From contig CAKVLD010000001.1 in assembly GCA_934755305.1 (NCBI GenBank), positions 117,697 to 181,696 on the forward strand: a stretch of 64,000 nucleotides of DNA, given 5' to 3'. This document shows positions 1-9,575 of the stretch, one piece after another; positions within the stretch are counted from its first letter, which is position 1; each line of letters opens with the position of its first letter. Source of the DNA: an uncultured Clostridium sp. Its GTDB lineage: Bacteria; Bacillota; Clostridia; Clostridiales; Clostridiaceae. A program made the translations under genes and the position numbers. The notes beneath the pieces were generated by a model. It saw nothing but the letters and a program-made list of their open reading frames with translations. It made no database searches and had not been told where the DNA came from.

Positions 1-1094
1 GAGTTAAGTATGAAGTTCAAGGGGAAGTGGTAGAAAAGGCAGAAAGAAAGCCTTTAGATAAGGAAAGAATTGCAGAAGCTCTTAAAAAGTCTGGAGATTA
101 TCCATATAAATTTGAAGGAATATGTTTTGAACAATTTGAAGATGGGTTCTTAAGAGTTTCTTCTTTAAATAATCTAAGAAGAGAATTATTTGATAAAATA
201 TTAAAGGATGTTTTATCAAAGGGAAGAAGAAAGAGAACAGGAGCGGAGAAGAAAAATCCTAAAATACTAATAGAGCCAAAAGAAGCTTTAGATATGGATT
301 TATTAGTAACTTGTACAACAAAAGAACAATTTAAAACTTTAATAGAAGTTGGTATTAAAAATATAGGTGTGGATTTATATAGTAGAGAAAAAGATTCTTT
401 AAAGATTAAGGATATAGAAAATGTTGAAGGTATAAATATATATATTCTTACTCCAGAAATTATAAAAACTGAGTTTGAAAAAGTAGTTAATATGATTGAT
501 AAAGCTAAAGATCATATAAAGGGATTAATTACAGGTAATGCAGGTATAATTAATAAATATAAAGATTCTTTAAAAATTATTGGTGACTATAAGTTAAATG
601 TGTTTAATGAGGAATCTCTAGAGTTCTATAGAGGAGATTTAAATATAGTATCTTTAAGTCTTGAGCTTAATAAGAGAGAAATCAAGGAAGTTATGAAAAA
701 TAAGACTTTAGGTGCTGCATATCAAGTTTATGGTAAAACAGAGCTTATGGTTAGTGAATATTGCCCTATAGGAAGTACTTTTGGTGGTAAGTGTACAGAT
801 AGGGAATGTAATAAGGCATGCACAAGAGATAGATTTACTTTGGTAGATGAGATGAACGAAGGATTTAGAGTAATGACAGATGTATTCTGTAGAAGTCATA
901 TATTAAATGGAGTTGCACTAAATCTAATAGGAGAAAAAGAAGAACTAAAGAATATGGGGATAAGTACTTTTAGAATAGATTTTAAGGATGAATCTAGAGA
1001 TGATATTATAAAAGTATTAGATATGCTAAGAAATAAAACGGAGATAGAAACTAAACATTATACTAAGGGATGTTATAAACGAGGTGTTGAATAG
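1..1094 (+). CDS. Peptidase U32 family protein, C-terminal part (cut by window edge)
   Basis: The reading frame is open from the first bases of the window, so this is the 3' part (about 364 codons) of a longer gene; the GTG at 27 has no ribosome site and is only internal. The protein has the U32 C-terminal layout: a DUF3656-like stretch near the start (KPLDKERI, KSGDYPYKFE), then a barrel-like part and a Cys-rich segment (CPIG, KCTDREC, ACTRDRF) typical of U32 collagenase-like proteins such as YhbU/RlhA relatives. Clostridial full-length members run to about 780 residues. The exact substrate is not predictable: members include proteases and RNA-hydroxylation factors. It ends 2 bases before mutS2 and is probably cotranscribed with it. 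Confidence 0.85.
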   Translation, partial: VKYEVQGEVVEKAERKPLDKERIAEALKKSGDYPYKFEGICFEQFEDGFLRVSSLNNLRRELFDKILKDVLSKGRRKRTGAEKKNPKILIEPKEALDMDLLVTCTTKEQFKTLIEVGIKNIGVDLYSREKDSLKIKDIENVEGINIYILTPEIIKTEFEKVVNMIDKAKDHIKGLITGNAGIINKYKDSLKIIGDYKLNVFNEESLEFYRGDLNIVSLSLELNKREIKEVMKNKTLGAAYQVYGKTELMVSEYCPIGSTFGGKCTDRECNKACTRDRFTLVDEMNEGFRVMTDVFCRSHILNGVALNLIGEKEELKNMGISTFRIDFKDESRDDIIKVLDMLRNKTEIETKHYTKGCYKRGVE

Positions 1095-1096
1095 AA

Positions 1097-3460
1097 ATGA
1101 ATGAAAGAGCTTTAAGAGTTTTAGAATTTAATAAAATAAGAGAACTTGTTAAAAAATATGCAGTTACAAAAGGTGGTAAGGAATTGGTAGAAAACTTAGT
1201 TCCTTATGAATCAGTTTATGATATAAAAAATGCTTTAGAAGAAACTAATGAAGCCTATAACTTAATAGTTAAAAAAGGTAATCCTCCTTTTGAGGGATTA
1301 AGAGATATAAGAGAAGCTATTGAAAGAGCTAGAAAAGGTGGAAGCTTAACTACAGGGCAATTATTATATGTCGGAAATATGTTAAGGTGTACTAATAATA
1401 TTAAGGAATATTTAAGTAGAAAAGAAGAGGAAGAAAGCTTTGATAGATTGGAAGATCTTGGTTATATTCTAACTCCTATTACTAATTTACAAGCAGATAT
1501 AGAAAGATCTATTATTTCAGAAGAAGAAATTAGTGATAGAGCAAGTTCAGTTTTACATAGTTTAAGAAGAGCTTTAAAAGAAAAGAATTCTTCTGTAAGA
1601 GATAAAATTAATTCACTTGTAAAAAGTAATTCTAAGTATTTACAAGATTCTATATATACCATGAGAGGAGATCGTTATGTAATACCTGTTAAGGCTGAGT
1701 ATAAAGGTCAAGTTCCAGGTCTTGTACATGATCAAAGTTCTACTGGTGCAACTTTATTTATTGAACCTATGGGAATAGTGAATTTAAATAATGAAATAAA
1801 AGAATTGAAATTAAAAGAAGCAGCTGAAATAGAAAGAATTCTTTGGGAACTTACAAAAAAGGTTAGAGATAATGTAGATGTATTAGAAAGTAATATGAAG
1901 ATATTACTTAAGTTAGATTTTATATTTGCAAAAGGGAAATATGCATCTAAAACTAATGCAATTATGCCAGAAGTTAATGAAGATGGATCATTTAATTTAA
2001 TAGAAGCTAGACATCCATTAATAGAGCCAGAAAAAGCTGTTCCTTCAGATATTTATTTAGGAAAGAATTTTACAGCGTTAATGATAACAGGACCTAATAC
2101 TGGTGGTAAAACAGTAACATTAAAAACTGCAGGTCTTACACATTTAATGGCTTTAAGTGGATTGTTAATTTGTGCTAAGGAAGGTTCATCTGTAAGTTTT
2201 TATAGAGAAGTATTTGCAGATATAGGAGATGAACAAAGTATAGAACAAAGTCTTTCTACTTTTTCATCACATTTAACTAATATTGTAGATATAATGCAAA
2301 TTGCAGATAGAGAATCTTTAGCTCTATTTGATGAGCTTGGTGGAGGAACAGATCCTACAGAAGGTGCAGCTCTTGCCATGGCTATTATTGCTACTTTAAA
2401 AGAAAGAGGAACTAAGATAATAGCTACTACACACTACAGCGAATTAAAGGGATATGCTTTAAAGACTCCGGGAGTTGAAAATGCTTCTGTTGAGTTTGAT
2501 GTAGAAACTTTAAAGCCTACTTATAGATTATTAATTGGTGTTCCAGGAAAGTCTAATGCCTTTGAAATAAGTAAAAGATTAGGTCTTGACGATTATGTAA
2601 TTGAGAGAGCTAGAAACAACGTTTCTAAGGAAAATCTTGAATTTGAAAATTTAATAAAAGATCTTCAAGAAAAAAGTATTTTGGCTAATAAAGATGCAAG
2701 AGAAGCAGAGAAATTAAAAATAGAAGCCGAAAATCTTAAGAAAACTTATGAAGAAAAACTTAAAAAAGTAGAGCTTACAAGAGATAAGGCTTATAACGAA
2801 GCAAGAAGAGAAGCAAAAGAGATAATTTCTAGAGCTAAAGATGAAGCAGACGAAATTCTAAAGGCTATGAGAGAACTAGAGAAGATGGGTATCTCTGGTG
2901 GAGGAAGAAATAGGTTAGAGGAAGAAAGAAAGAAGCTTAAGGAATCTTTAGAAGAAAGAGAAAAAGCCCTTATTAAAGAAAGAGAAAATTCAGGAGCTGC
3001 TATTAAAAAAGTTACTTTAGGAATGGATGCTTATTTACCTTCTTTAAATCAAAATGTTGTAATATTATCTATGCCTGATAAAAAAGGTGAAGTTCAAGTA
3101 GAAGCTGGAATAATGAAGATAAGTGTAAAACTTAAAGATCTTAGAAGTGTAGAAGGAACAGTTAAAAAGCAAGAAAAGAAAAAGAAGAAAAGAGAAATGG
3201 CTTTAAATCTTAAATCTGTAAGTAATAGTGTTGATTTAAGAGGATTGGATTCAGAAGAAGCTTGCTATAGAGCTGATAAATATTTAGATGAAGCATACAT
3301 GGCAAATTTAGGAGAAGTTAGTATAGTTCATGGAAAAGGAACAGGAGTATTAAGACAAGCGATTAATACTATGTTAAAAAAACATCCACATGTTAAGAAT
3401 TATAGATTGGGAGTTTATGGTGAAGGTGGAGATGGTGTAACTATAGTTGAATTAAAATAA
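1097..3460 (+). CDS. mutS2: MutS2 / RqcU, ATPase with Smr endonuclease domain
   Basis: This 787-residue protein has the MutS2 order: N-terminal core helices, an ABC-type ATPase with Walker A GPNTGGKT at residues 332-339 and a Walker B region (LALFDELGGGTDP), a long charged coiled coil (about 520-640), a KOW-like segment and a C-terminal Smr domain from about 712 (VDLRGLDSEEA, VHGKGTGVLR). MutS2 proteins lack the mismatch-recognition domain. In Bacillus the protein recognises collided ribosomes, splits or cleaves there, and so feeds ribosome quality control. The ATG lies 10 bases after GAGGTG. Length and motifs are normal for the family. RqcH, which acts downstream of ribosome splitting, is encoded at 35750-37492. 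Confidence 0.97.
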   Translation: MNERALRVLEFNKIRELVKKYAVTKGGKELVENLVPYESVYDIKNALEETNEAYNLIVKKGNPPFEGLRDIREAIERARKGGSLTTGQLLYVGNMLRCTNNIKEYLSRKEEEESFDRLEDLGYILTPITNLQADIERSIISEEEISDRASSVLHSLRRALKEKNSSVRDKINSLVKSNSKYLQDSIYTMRGDRYVIPVKAEYKGQVPGLVHDQSSTGATLFIEPMGIVNLNNEIKELKLKEAAEIERILWELTKKVRDNVDVLESNMKILLKLDFIFAKGKYASKTNAIMPEVNEDGSFNLIEARHPLIEPEKAVPSDIYLGKNFTALMITGPNTGGKTVTLKTAGLTHLMALSGLLICAKEGSSVSFYREVFADIGDEQSIEQSLSTFSSHLTNIVDIMQIADRESLALFDELGGGTDPTEGAALAMAIIATLKERGTKIIATTHYSELKGYALKTPGVENASVEFDVETLKPTYRLLIGVPGKSNAFEISKRLGLDDYVIERARNNVSKENLEFENLIKDLQEKSILANKDAREAEKLKIEAENLKKTYEEKLKKVELTRDKAYNEARREAKEIISRAKDEADEILKAMRELEKMGISGGGRNRLEEERKKLKESLEEREKALIKERENSGAAIKKVTLGMDAYLPSLNQNVVILSMPDKKGEVQVEAGIMKISVKLKDLRSVEGTVKKQEKKKKKREMALNLKSVSNSVDLRGLDSEEACYRADKYLDEAYMANLGEVSIVHGKGTGVLRQAINTMLKKHPHVKNYRLGVYGEGGDGVTIVELK

Positions 3461-3551
3461 AGGAAAGTTGTTATAAATGTTCTTTATTTTTAAAATAAAA
3501 TCTAATATAATAAATGATATGACAAACAGATAAAAGTTCAGGAGAGATAAA

Positions 3552-4496
3552 ATGAAAGATAATAATTCATACGTACTAGTATTAGGGGCATCAATAGTTG
3601 ATATTTTAGGTTTTAGTAGAAGCAAATACACACAGAAGGACTCAATACCAGGAGATATTAAAATTTCTTTAGGGGGCGTATGTAGAAATATTGCTGAAAA
3701 TATGGCAAGAGTAGGTGTTAATACAAAGTTTATATCTATAGTTGGGGATGATGAACAAGGTAGAAACATATTAGAGCATTCTAAGATAATAGGTTATGAT
3801 ATGGAACATAGCTTAATATTAGAAAATAAGGCTACACCAACTTATTTAGCGATTTTAGATGAAGAAGGAGAGATGGTATCTGCAATAGTTGATATGCAAT
3901 CTCTTGGAGCAATGGATGAGGAATTTATAGATGCAAAGAAAGAAGTAATTTGCAATGCAGAATATACAGTTTTGGATTCTGATAATCCAGAATTATTAGA
4001 ACATATTCTAAAAGTTTATGAAGGAAAAACTAAATTTGTTTTAGATCCAGTTTCAGCTGCAAAGGCAGAAAAAGTAAAACATTTAATTAAGTATTTCCAT
4101 ACTATTAAGCCAAATAGATATGAAGCAGAAATTCTATCAGGTATAAAGATTAATAGTTATGAAGATGTGAAAAAAGCAGGTGAATATTTTCTGTCTTTAG
4201 GAATACAAAATGTATTTATAAGTCTTGATTCAGAAGGGACTTATTATACAAATGGTATTGAAGAAGGAAAAATAAAAGCTTGTAATGTAACTGTTAAAAA
4301 TACTACAGGAGCAGGAGATTCGTTTGTAGCAGGTCTTGGTTATGGTTATATGAATAATCTTTCATTAAAAGATACTTTGAAATATGCAATGGCTATGTCT
4401 GTAATAACAATTAAACATGAGGATACCATAAATCCTAAAATGAGTGATGATTATGTTAAATATTATCTTGAAAAGATAAAGTGGGAAGAAGCTTAA
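3552..4496 (+). CDS. PfkB-family carbohydrate/nucleoside kinase
   Basis: A 314-residue ribokinase-type (PfkB) kinase. The N-terminal substrate side has the GGVCRNIAENMARVG signature and the C-terminal ATP side has NTTGAGDSFVAG, with the likely catalytic base at Asp256. The N-terminal region resembles pseudouridine kinases (PsuK/YeiC) more than fructokinases, but no pseudouridine glycosidase gene lies beside it, so the substrate remains open. The start is an ATG 7 bases after CAGGAGAG. It sits alone between mutS2 and a strong terminator, so it is probably monocistronic. Confidence 0.85.
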   Translation: MKDNNSYVLVLGASIVDILGFSRSKYTQKDSIPGDIKISLGGVCRNIAENMARVGVNTKFISIVGDDEQGRNILEHSKIIGYDMEHSLILENKATPTYLAILDEEGEMVSAIVDMQSLGAMDEEFIDAKKEVICNAEYTVLDSDNPELLEHILKVYEGKTKFVLDPVSAAKAEKVKHLIKYFHTIKPNRYEAEILSGIKINSYEDVKKAGEYFLSLGIQNVFISLDSEGTYYTNGIEEGKIKACNVTVKNTTGAGDSFVAGLGYGYMNNLSLKDTLKYAMAMSVITIKHEDTINPKMSDDYVKYYLEKIKWEEA

Positions 4497-4504
4497 AAAA
4501 TAAT

Positions 4505-4556
4505 AGACTTAAGTATTTTGTCTGATAAACTGGACAATCTACTTAAGTCTTTTTTG
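4505..4556 (+). terminator. Intrinsic terminator after the PfkB kinase
   Basis: An 11-bp perfect stem (AGACTTAAGTA at 4505-4515 with its complement at 4540-4550) encloses a second small stem (TTGTC/GACAA) and is followed by a run of six T. Confidence 0.85.
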
Positions 4557-4584
4557 GAAAATAAGGAAGAAAAGAGGGAAATAT

Positions 4585-5025
4585 ATGTATATAGTAAGCG
4601 CTTGTTTATGTGGCGTAAATTGTAAATATAGCGGAAAAAATAATATGAATGAAGATTGTGTTGAATTATTAAAATGTAATAAGGCACTTTTAGTATGTCC
4701 AGAGCAATTAGGGGGATTGACTACTCCAAGAAAGCCAGCGGAAATTGTGAAAGATGGAGAAAGTATAAAGGTCATTAATAAAGATAAAGAAGATGTTACA
4801 AAAGAATTTATTAAAGGAGCAAAAGAAGTTGTAGAAATAGCCAAAAAATCAAATATAACTAAAGCTATATTAAAGGAAGGAAGTCCTTCTTGTGGATGTA
4901 ACCTTATATATGATGGCCGCTTTTCTGGTAAAAAGATAAAAGGTGAAGGATTAACTTGTAAAATGTTAAGAGAAGCAGGAATAGAAGTTATTTCTGATGA
5001 AGAATATAGTATTAAGGTTAAGTAA
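4585..5025 (+). CDS. DUF523 domain protein
   Basis: A 146-residue protein with the DUF523 hallmarks: SACLCGVNCKYSG at the N-terminus, CPEQLGGL then TPR in the middle, and KEGSPSCGC at the C-terminus. These conserved cysteines are why the family is often suspected of metal or Fe-S binding. The biochemical function is not established. It has its own ribosome site (AGAGGGAAA) and is preceded by the terminator at 4505-4556, so it is transcribed separately from the kinase. Confidence 0.85.
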   Translation: MYIVSACLCGVNCKYSGKNNMNEDCVELLKCNKALLVCPEQLGGLTTPRKPAEIVKDGESIKVINKDKEDVTKEFIKGAKEVVEIAKKSNITKAILKEGSPSCGCNLIYDGRFSGKKIKGEGLTCKMLREAGIEVISDEEYSIKVK

Positions 5026-5166
5026 TATATTAAATTTTGTAATAAATGACCAAAAAAATTTCTACTCCAAACAAAAATTTTATGGGAAATTTAAAATCTT
5101 TTGTATAAATTTATTAACTTATTGGAATAATTAAAGAAGAGTTTAGAAAATAAGGAGTGGAAAATT

Positions 5167-5793
5167 TTGAATAATTTAAATTTAAAGGAGAGAAGTATAA
5201 AAACAGGACATATTGCTAGAAAGGAAAGAAATAGAGGCTTAGTACCTGGAGTATTATACGGAAAAAAAGTAGGAAATCTTTTATTTGAAGTTGGAGAACT
5301 AGAACTTGGAAAAGAAATTTCTCATACTGGAGATCATGGTATAATTAATTTTGATTTTAATGGAATTAGCCAACAAGCTATTTTGAAAGAAGTTCAAAGA
5401 GATCCAGTAAGTCATAAGATTATCCATATAGATTTAGAAGAAGTATCATCAAATGAAATGATACAATCAGAAGTGCCAATTCAATTTATGGGTGAAGAAT
5501 GGCTTAACAGAAAAGGAGCTGTTTTACAAAAAGAAAAAGCTTCAGTAAAGGTTAATTGTAGAACAGATAAATTACCTAAATCAATAAAGATTGATGTATC
5601 ACAAGGAACTTTAGGCTCTGTATATAGATTGTCAGATTTAGAAGTAGGAGAAGAATTATCTATAGTTGAAGATATTAAGAGTGTAATTGCTTCCATAAGT
5701 AATGAAAAGAAATTAACTTCTGATCTTCAAGCTGAGGAAATTGAAAATAATGATGATAAGGTTATAGATGATAAGGTTATAGAAGAAGAATAG
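5167..5793 (+). CDS. rplY: Ribosomal protein L25 / general stress protein Ctc
   Basis: A 208-residue L25 of the long TL5/Ctc type. The N-terminal 5S-rRNA-binding domain (about 1-90, with GLVPGVLYGKKVG and REVQRDPVSHKIIHID-like segment) is followed by a C-terminal beta domain (about 95-180). It ends in an acidic tail with a doubled DDKVI unit. The start is TTG at 5167, chosen because AAGGAGTGG lies 6 bases before it and no ATG is available there. In Bacillus ctc is stress induced; no sigma-B system is visible here, so regulation is unknown. It is flanked by intergenic DNA on both sides and is probably monocistronic. Confidence 0.93.
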   Translation: MNNLNLKERSIKTGHIARKERNRGLVPGVLYGKKVGNLLFEVGELELGKEISHTGDHGIINFDFNGISQQAILKEVQRDPVSHKIIHIDLEEVSSNEMIQSEVPIQFMGEEWLNRKGAVLQKEKASVKVNCRTDKLPKSIKIDVSQGTLGSVYRLSDLEVGEELSIVEDIKSVIASISNEKKLTSDLQAEEIENNDDKVIDDKVIEEE

Positions 5794-5812
5794 AAAAATA
5801 ATTATTTTATGA

Positions 5813-5872
5813 TGGGCAAATTATTTATAAAATGTCAAGTGGCAAAAAATGTAAAAACATTAGCTTGCCCAT
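5813..5872 (+). terminator. Stem-loop after L25, possible terminator
   Basis: The 8-bp arms ATGGGCAA and TTGCCCAT enclose a smaller AATGT/ACATT hairpin. No long T tract follows, so it may be a weak terminator or a processing site. It ends inside the promoter region of the next gene. Confidence 0.4.
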
Positions 5873-5899
5873 TGTAAAATGTTAGATATGATGTATAAT
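5872..5899 (+). promoter_or_regulatory. Sigma-A type promoter of the phosphohexomutase gene
   Basis: TTGTAA at 5872-5877 and a perfect TATAAT at 5894-5899 are separated by 16 bases, about 30 bases before the start codon. Confidence 0.65.
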
Positions 5900-5931
5900 A
5901 TAATTTGAAAAGACAAAGAGGAGGGGTATTA

Positions 5932-7656
5932 GTGTATAAAGAAAAATATGAAAGCTGGTTAAATTCAAGCATAATAAGTGACGAAATAAAAAATGAATTA
6001 CGTAATATACAAGATGAAAAAGAAATTGAAGATAGATTTTATAAAGATCTAGAATTTGGTACAGGTGGTTTAAGAGGAGTAATTGGTGCTGGTAGTAATA
6101 GAATGAATATATATACAGTATCAAAGGCTACACAAGGTTTTGCTAATTATTTAAATGAAAATTTTGATAATCCTTCTGTAGCTATAGCTTATGATTCAAG
6201 AAATATGTCAAAAGAATTTGCAAAATCTGCTGCTTTAACACTTTGTGCTAACGGTATTAAGGTTTATTTATATGAAAGCTTAAGACCAACACCAGTACTT
6301 TCATTTACAGTTAGACACTTAAATTGTCAAGGGGGTATAGTAGTTACTGCATCACATAATCCTAAACAATACAATGGATACAAAGTTTATGATGAATTTG
6401 GTGGACAAGTAACTGATTTAAAAGCTAATAAAATAATTTCTGCAGTTAATAATATAGAAAATTTTGAAGCTATTAAGACAATTACAGAAGGTGAAGCTAT
6501 AGAAAAAGGTCTTTTAAGCTATATTGGCGAAGATGTAGATAAAGCTTATATAGAAAAAGTAAAAGCTTTAACTATTAGAAAAGATTTAGTTAAGAATAAA
6601 GCTAAAGATTTAAAGATAATTTATACTCCAATTCATGGAAGTGGAAATATACCTGTTAGAAGAGTATTAAGTGAACTAGGATATGAAAATGTTAAAGTTG
6701 TAAAAGAACAAGAAGCTCCAGATGGAAATTTCCCAACAACTCCATACCCAAATCCAGAAGCAGCTCAAGTATTTGAATTAGCTTTAGAAATGGCTAAAAG
6801 TGAAACACCAGATATAATATTTGGTACTGATCCAGATTGTGATAGAATAGGTGTAATTGTAAATGTTGGAGCTGGAGAATATAAGGTATTAACAGGAAAC
6901 CAAACAGGTTTACTTTTAACTAATTATGTTTTAAGTTCATTAAAAGAAACAGGAAAGTTACCTTCAAATGGCGTTGTTATTAAAACAATAGTTACAACTG
7001 AAGGTGCTAGAAAGATAGCTGAAAGCTATGGAATAGAAATAATGGATGTATTAACTGGATTTAAGTATATAGGAGAAAAGATACAACAATTCAATACAAA
7101 TGGAGATAAACAATATCTATTTGGCTTTGAAGAAAGTTATGGATATTTAGCCGGAGACTTTGTAAGAGATAAGGATGCTGTTATTGCTTCAATGCTTATA
7201 GCAGAAATGACTTTATACTATAAAGAACAAGGTATGAGCTTATATGAAGCTCTAATTAACCTTTATAATAAATATGGATTCTTTAAGGAAGAGTTAGTTT
7301 CATTAGAACTTGCAGGAAAAGAAGGACAAGAAAAAATAGCTGCTTGTATAGAATCTTTAAGAAATACTACATTAAAAGAAGTTGATGGAGTTAAGGTTGA
7401 AACTAAATTAGATTACAAGTTAAAGAAAGAAGAAAATCTATTAACTGGAGTTAATAAAGATATAGATCTTCCAACTTCAAATGTATTAAAGTTTATACTT
7501 GAAGATAGTTCATACTTTGTAGTTAGACCTTCAGGTACAGAACCAAAAATGAAGGTTTATCTTGCAGTAAGAGGAACAAGTCTAGAAAATGCAGAAACTG
7601 AAATTGCTAGATTTAAAGAAAAGGTAATGGATATAATTAATACTAACTTAAAATAA
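5932..7656 (+). CDS. pgcA: Phospho-sugar mutase (alpha-phosphoglucomutase type)
   Basis: A 574-residue enzyme of the alpha-D-phosphohexomutase superfamily, interconverting glucose-6-phosphate and glucose-1-phosphate (possibly also other hexose phosphates). Seen motifs are the active-site serine loop TASHNPKQYNG, the metal loop GTDPDCDRIG, the sugar-binding GFEESYG, and the phosphate-binding RPSGTEPKMK near the C-terminus. The frame is open from a TTG at 5905, but GTG at 5932 has GAGGAGGGG just before it and is the likely start. Length fits the Bacillus PgcA type. Glucose-1-phosphate feeds UDP-glucose and glycolipid or polymer synthesis. Confidence 0.93.
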   Translation: MYKEKYESWLNSSIISDEIKNELRNIQDEKEIEDRFYKDLEFGTGGLRGVIGAGSNRMNIYTVSKATQGFANYLNENFDNPSVAIAYDSRNMSKEFAKSAALTLCANGIKVYLYESLRPTPVLSFTVRHLNCQGGIVVTASHNPKQYNGYKVYDEFGGQVTDLKANKIISAVNNIENFEAIKTITEGEAIEKGLLSYIGEDVDKAYIEKVKALTIRKDLVKNKAKDLKIIYTPIHGSGNIPVRRVLSELGYENVKVVKEQEAPDGNFPTTPYPNPEAAQVFELALEMAKSETPDIIFGTDPDCDRIGVIVNVGAGEYKVLTGNQTGLLLTNYVLSSLKETGKLPSNGVVIKTIVTTEGARKIAESYGIEIMDVLTGFKYIGEKIQQFNTNGDKQYLFGFEESYGYLAGDFVRDKDAVIASMLIAEMTLYYKEQGMSLYEALINLYNKYGFFKEELVSLELAGKEGQEKIAACIESLRNTTLKEVDGVKVETKLDYKLKKEENLLTGVNKDIDLPTSNVLKFILEDSSYFVVRPSGTEPKMKVYLAVRGTSLENAETEIARFKEKVMDIINTNLK

Positions 7657-7670
7657 TGTTAGATTAAATA

Positions 7671-7705
7671 AAATGCTATCATCTGTAAAGATGATAGCAT
7701 TTTTT
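7671..7705 (+). terminator. Intrinsic terminator after pgcA
   Basis: An 11-bp perfect stem (ATGCTATCATC/GATGATAGCAT) with a six-base loop is followed directly by TTTTT. Confidence 0.9.
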
Positions 7706-7755
7706 GTGTTTTAGGGTATAATGATAAGAGACATAAAAACATAGGTGGTGCAAAA

Positions 7756-8844
7756 ATGGATTATAAAGCAATATTTAAAGAAAAATTAAGTAAATTATTA
7801 TTTTTAGAAATGAATTGGGAAGGATTTAAAAAGAGTGTTAATATTCCAACTCAAGTTTCTATAAAGACAAAAGACTTATATATTCCAATTAGCTCTAGAT
7901 ACATTACTAGTAATGTTAATGATGAATTAAAAATAAATAACTTACCAATATATTATTTTATAGAAGGAATGTTAACTGCTCTTGGAGCAGATAGAAATAT
8001 TAGCTATTGTGAAGACTACATAATAATATTAAATAATATTAAAGAAAGTGAAGAATGCGGTAAAGCTTTAGTAGCTAGCAGAATAAAAAGTAATGAATTA
8101 ATAGAAGCGTATCTTTTAGTTAAAGGATTATTTACAGCAACAGGAAATGAAGAATATTATAAAAAAATGTTATTAATAGGAGAAGCTTTAAGAGAAAAGG
8201 ATAGTGCCTTTGCTGATACATTATTACTTGATATAGAAGAAGGTAAAGAAGAATTTGATAAGATGCCTGAACCATTTTTATATAAAGCTTTAGTATTAAA
8301 GGCAAAAGGAGATTTTGCTGGAGCTAAAGTTGAAATAAATGAATATGTAAATAAAGGTGGAGAAGTTACAGATGAAATTAAGGGAATAATGGCAGATATA
8401 GATAATGTTACTTCTTATGAAAAGGCTATCGAGATGTTAGATGAAAGTCCGGAAAAGGCTGTAGGAATATTATTATCTTTAGTAGATTCTTTTGAAGAAA
8501 ATCCACTTCTTTATTATTATTTAGCAGTAGCTTATAGAAAACTTGAAAATTACGAAAAAGCTATATACTATTTAAATGAAAGTTTAGCTATAGAATCAGG
8601 TATTCTAGAAGTAGTTAATGAACTTGGAATTAATTATGCATGTTTAGGTGATTATGAAGAAGCAGTTAAATATTTTAGAAAGGCTTTTGAAGCTTCAAAA
8701 GACGTTGAAACATGTACTAATATAGTAATGTGTTATTTAAATATGGGAAAAGAAGAAGAGGCAAAACTTCATTTAGATATAGCTAAGAAGTTAGATCCTA
8801 ATGATGAAATTGTGCAACAAATAGAAAGAATGTTATTAAAGTAA
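7756..8844 (+). CDS. Tetratricopeptide repeat protein
   Basis: A 362-residue soluble protein with no signal peptide or membrane segment. The C-terminal half holds TPR units, clearest at about 245-345 (PLLYYYLAVAYRKLENYEKAIYYLNESLAI, then NELGINYACLGDYEEAVKYFRKAF-type repeats, each under 35 residues). The N-terminal 120 residues do not match a family I recognise. It begins with GGTGGTG upstream of ATG and ends 10 bases before the TagA-type transferase, so it is probably the first gene of the envelope block. TPRs usually scaffold protein complexes; a role with the envelope enzymes is inferred only from position. Confidence 0.75.
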   Translation: MDYKAIFKEKLSKLLFLEMNWEGFKKSVNIPTQVSIKTKDLYIPISSRYITSNVNDELKINNLPIYYFIEGMLTALGADRNISYCEDYIIILNNIKESEECGKALVASRIKSNELIEAYLLVKGLFTATGNEEYYKKMLLIGEALREKDSAFADTLLLDIEEGKEEFDKMPEPFLYKALVLKAKGDFAGAKVEINEYVNKGGEVTDEIKGIMADIDNVTSYEKAIEMLDESPEKAVGILLSLVDSFEENPLLYYYLAVAYRKLENYEKAIYYLNESLAIESGILEVVNELGINYACLGDYEEAVKYFRKAFEASKDVETCTNIVMCYLNMGKEEEAKLHLDIAKKLDPNDEIVQQIERMLLK

Positions 8845-8854
8845 AGGAGCTATT

Positions 8855-9562
8855 ATGTATACAAAGATATTGGGATATAAAGTTTTTAATGGTACTAAAG
8901 AAGAGTTTATAAAAGAAATATTAAAAAGAAATAAGTCTAATATAATATCAGGAAATCCAGAAATACTTTTTAATGGATTAAATGATGAAAAACTTAATAG
9001 TACTTTTAATGCTGAAGATGCAATAATTATTCCAGATGGAGTGGGTACAGTTATAGCCTCAAAGTTAGTAAAAGATCCTGTAAAAGAAAAAATAGCAGGT
9101 ATAGAAGTTATGCATGAAGTATTATTGCAATCAGTAAAAGAGGGGAAAGGTATATATCTTTTAGGGGCAGAAGAAGAGGTATTACAAAGTTGTGTTAAAA
9201 ATATAAAGCGAGATATTAAAGGTATAAATATAGTAGGAGTTCATAATGGCTTTTTTGATTTAAATAATTGTGAAGATTTAATTAATGATATAAAATCAAA
9301 AAATCCATGGGCAATATTTGTTGCTATGGGTTCTCCTAGACAAGAAAAGTTTATAAATTTAATTAAAGATGATACTAATTGTAAAGTATATATGGGAGTT
9401 GGAGGAAGCTTTGATATATTTGCAGGAAAGCTTACAAGAGCACCTAAATGGATGCAAAAATTAGGGCTAGAATGGGTACATAGAGTTGTAAGGGAACCTT
9501 GGAGAATAAAAAGACTTGGGGCCATTCCTAAATTTTTATTCCTTGTAGTAAAGAATAGATAG
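8855..9562 (+). CDS. WecG/TagA/CpsF family glycosyltransferase
   Basis: A 235-residue GT26-family enzyme. Family marks are the N-terminal ISGNPEILFNGL and PDGVGTVIASKL segments, the GAEEEV and VGVHNGFFD region, and AMGSPRQEKFI followed by GVGGSFDIFAGKLTRAPKWM and the C-terminal LEWVHRVVREPWR. TagA/WecG transfer an N-acetylmannosamine-type sugar onto an undecaprenyl-linked GlcNAc, the committed step of wall teichoic acid or related polymers. The acceptor here is not proven. It sits between a TPR protein and MurJ with short gaps, consistent with a surface polymer operon. Confidence 0.92.
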   Translation: MYTKILGYKVFNGTKEEFIKEILKRNKSNIISGNPEILFNGLNDEKLNSTFNAEDAIIIPDGVGTVIASKLVKDPVKEKIAGIEVMHEVLLQSVKEGKGIYLLGAEEEVLQSCVKNIKRDIKGINIVGVHNGFFDLNNCEDLINDIKSKNPWAIFVAMGSPRQEKFINLIKDDTNCKVYMGVGGSFDIFAGKLTRAPKWMQKLGLEWVHRVVREPWRIKRLGAIPKFLFLVVKNR

Positions 9563-9575
9563 TAGGTGTTTTAAA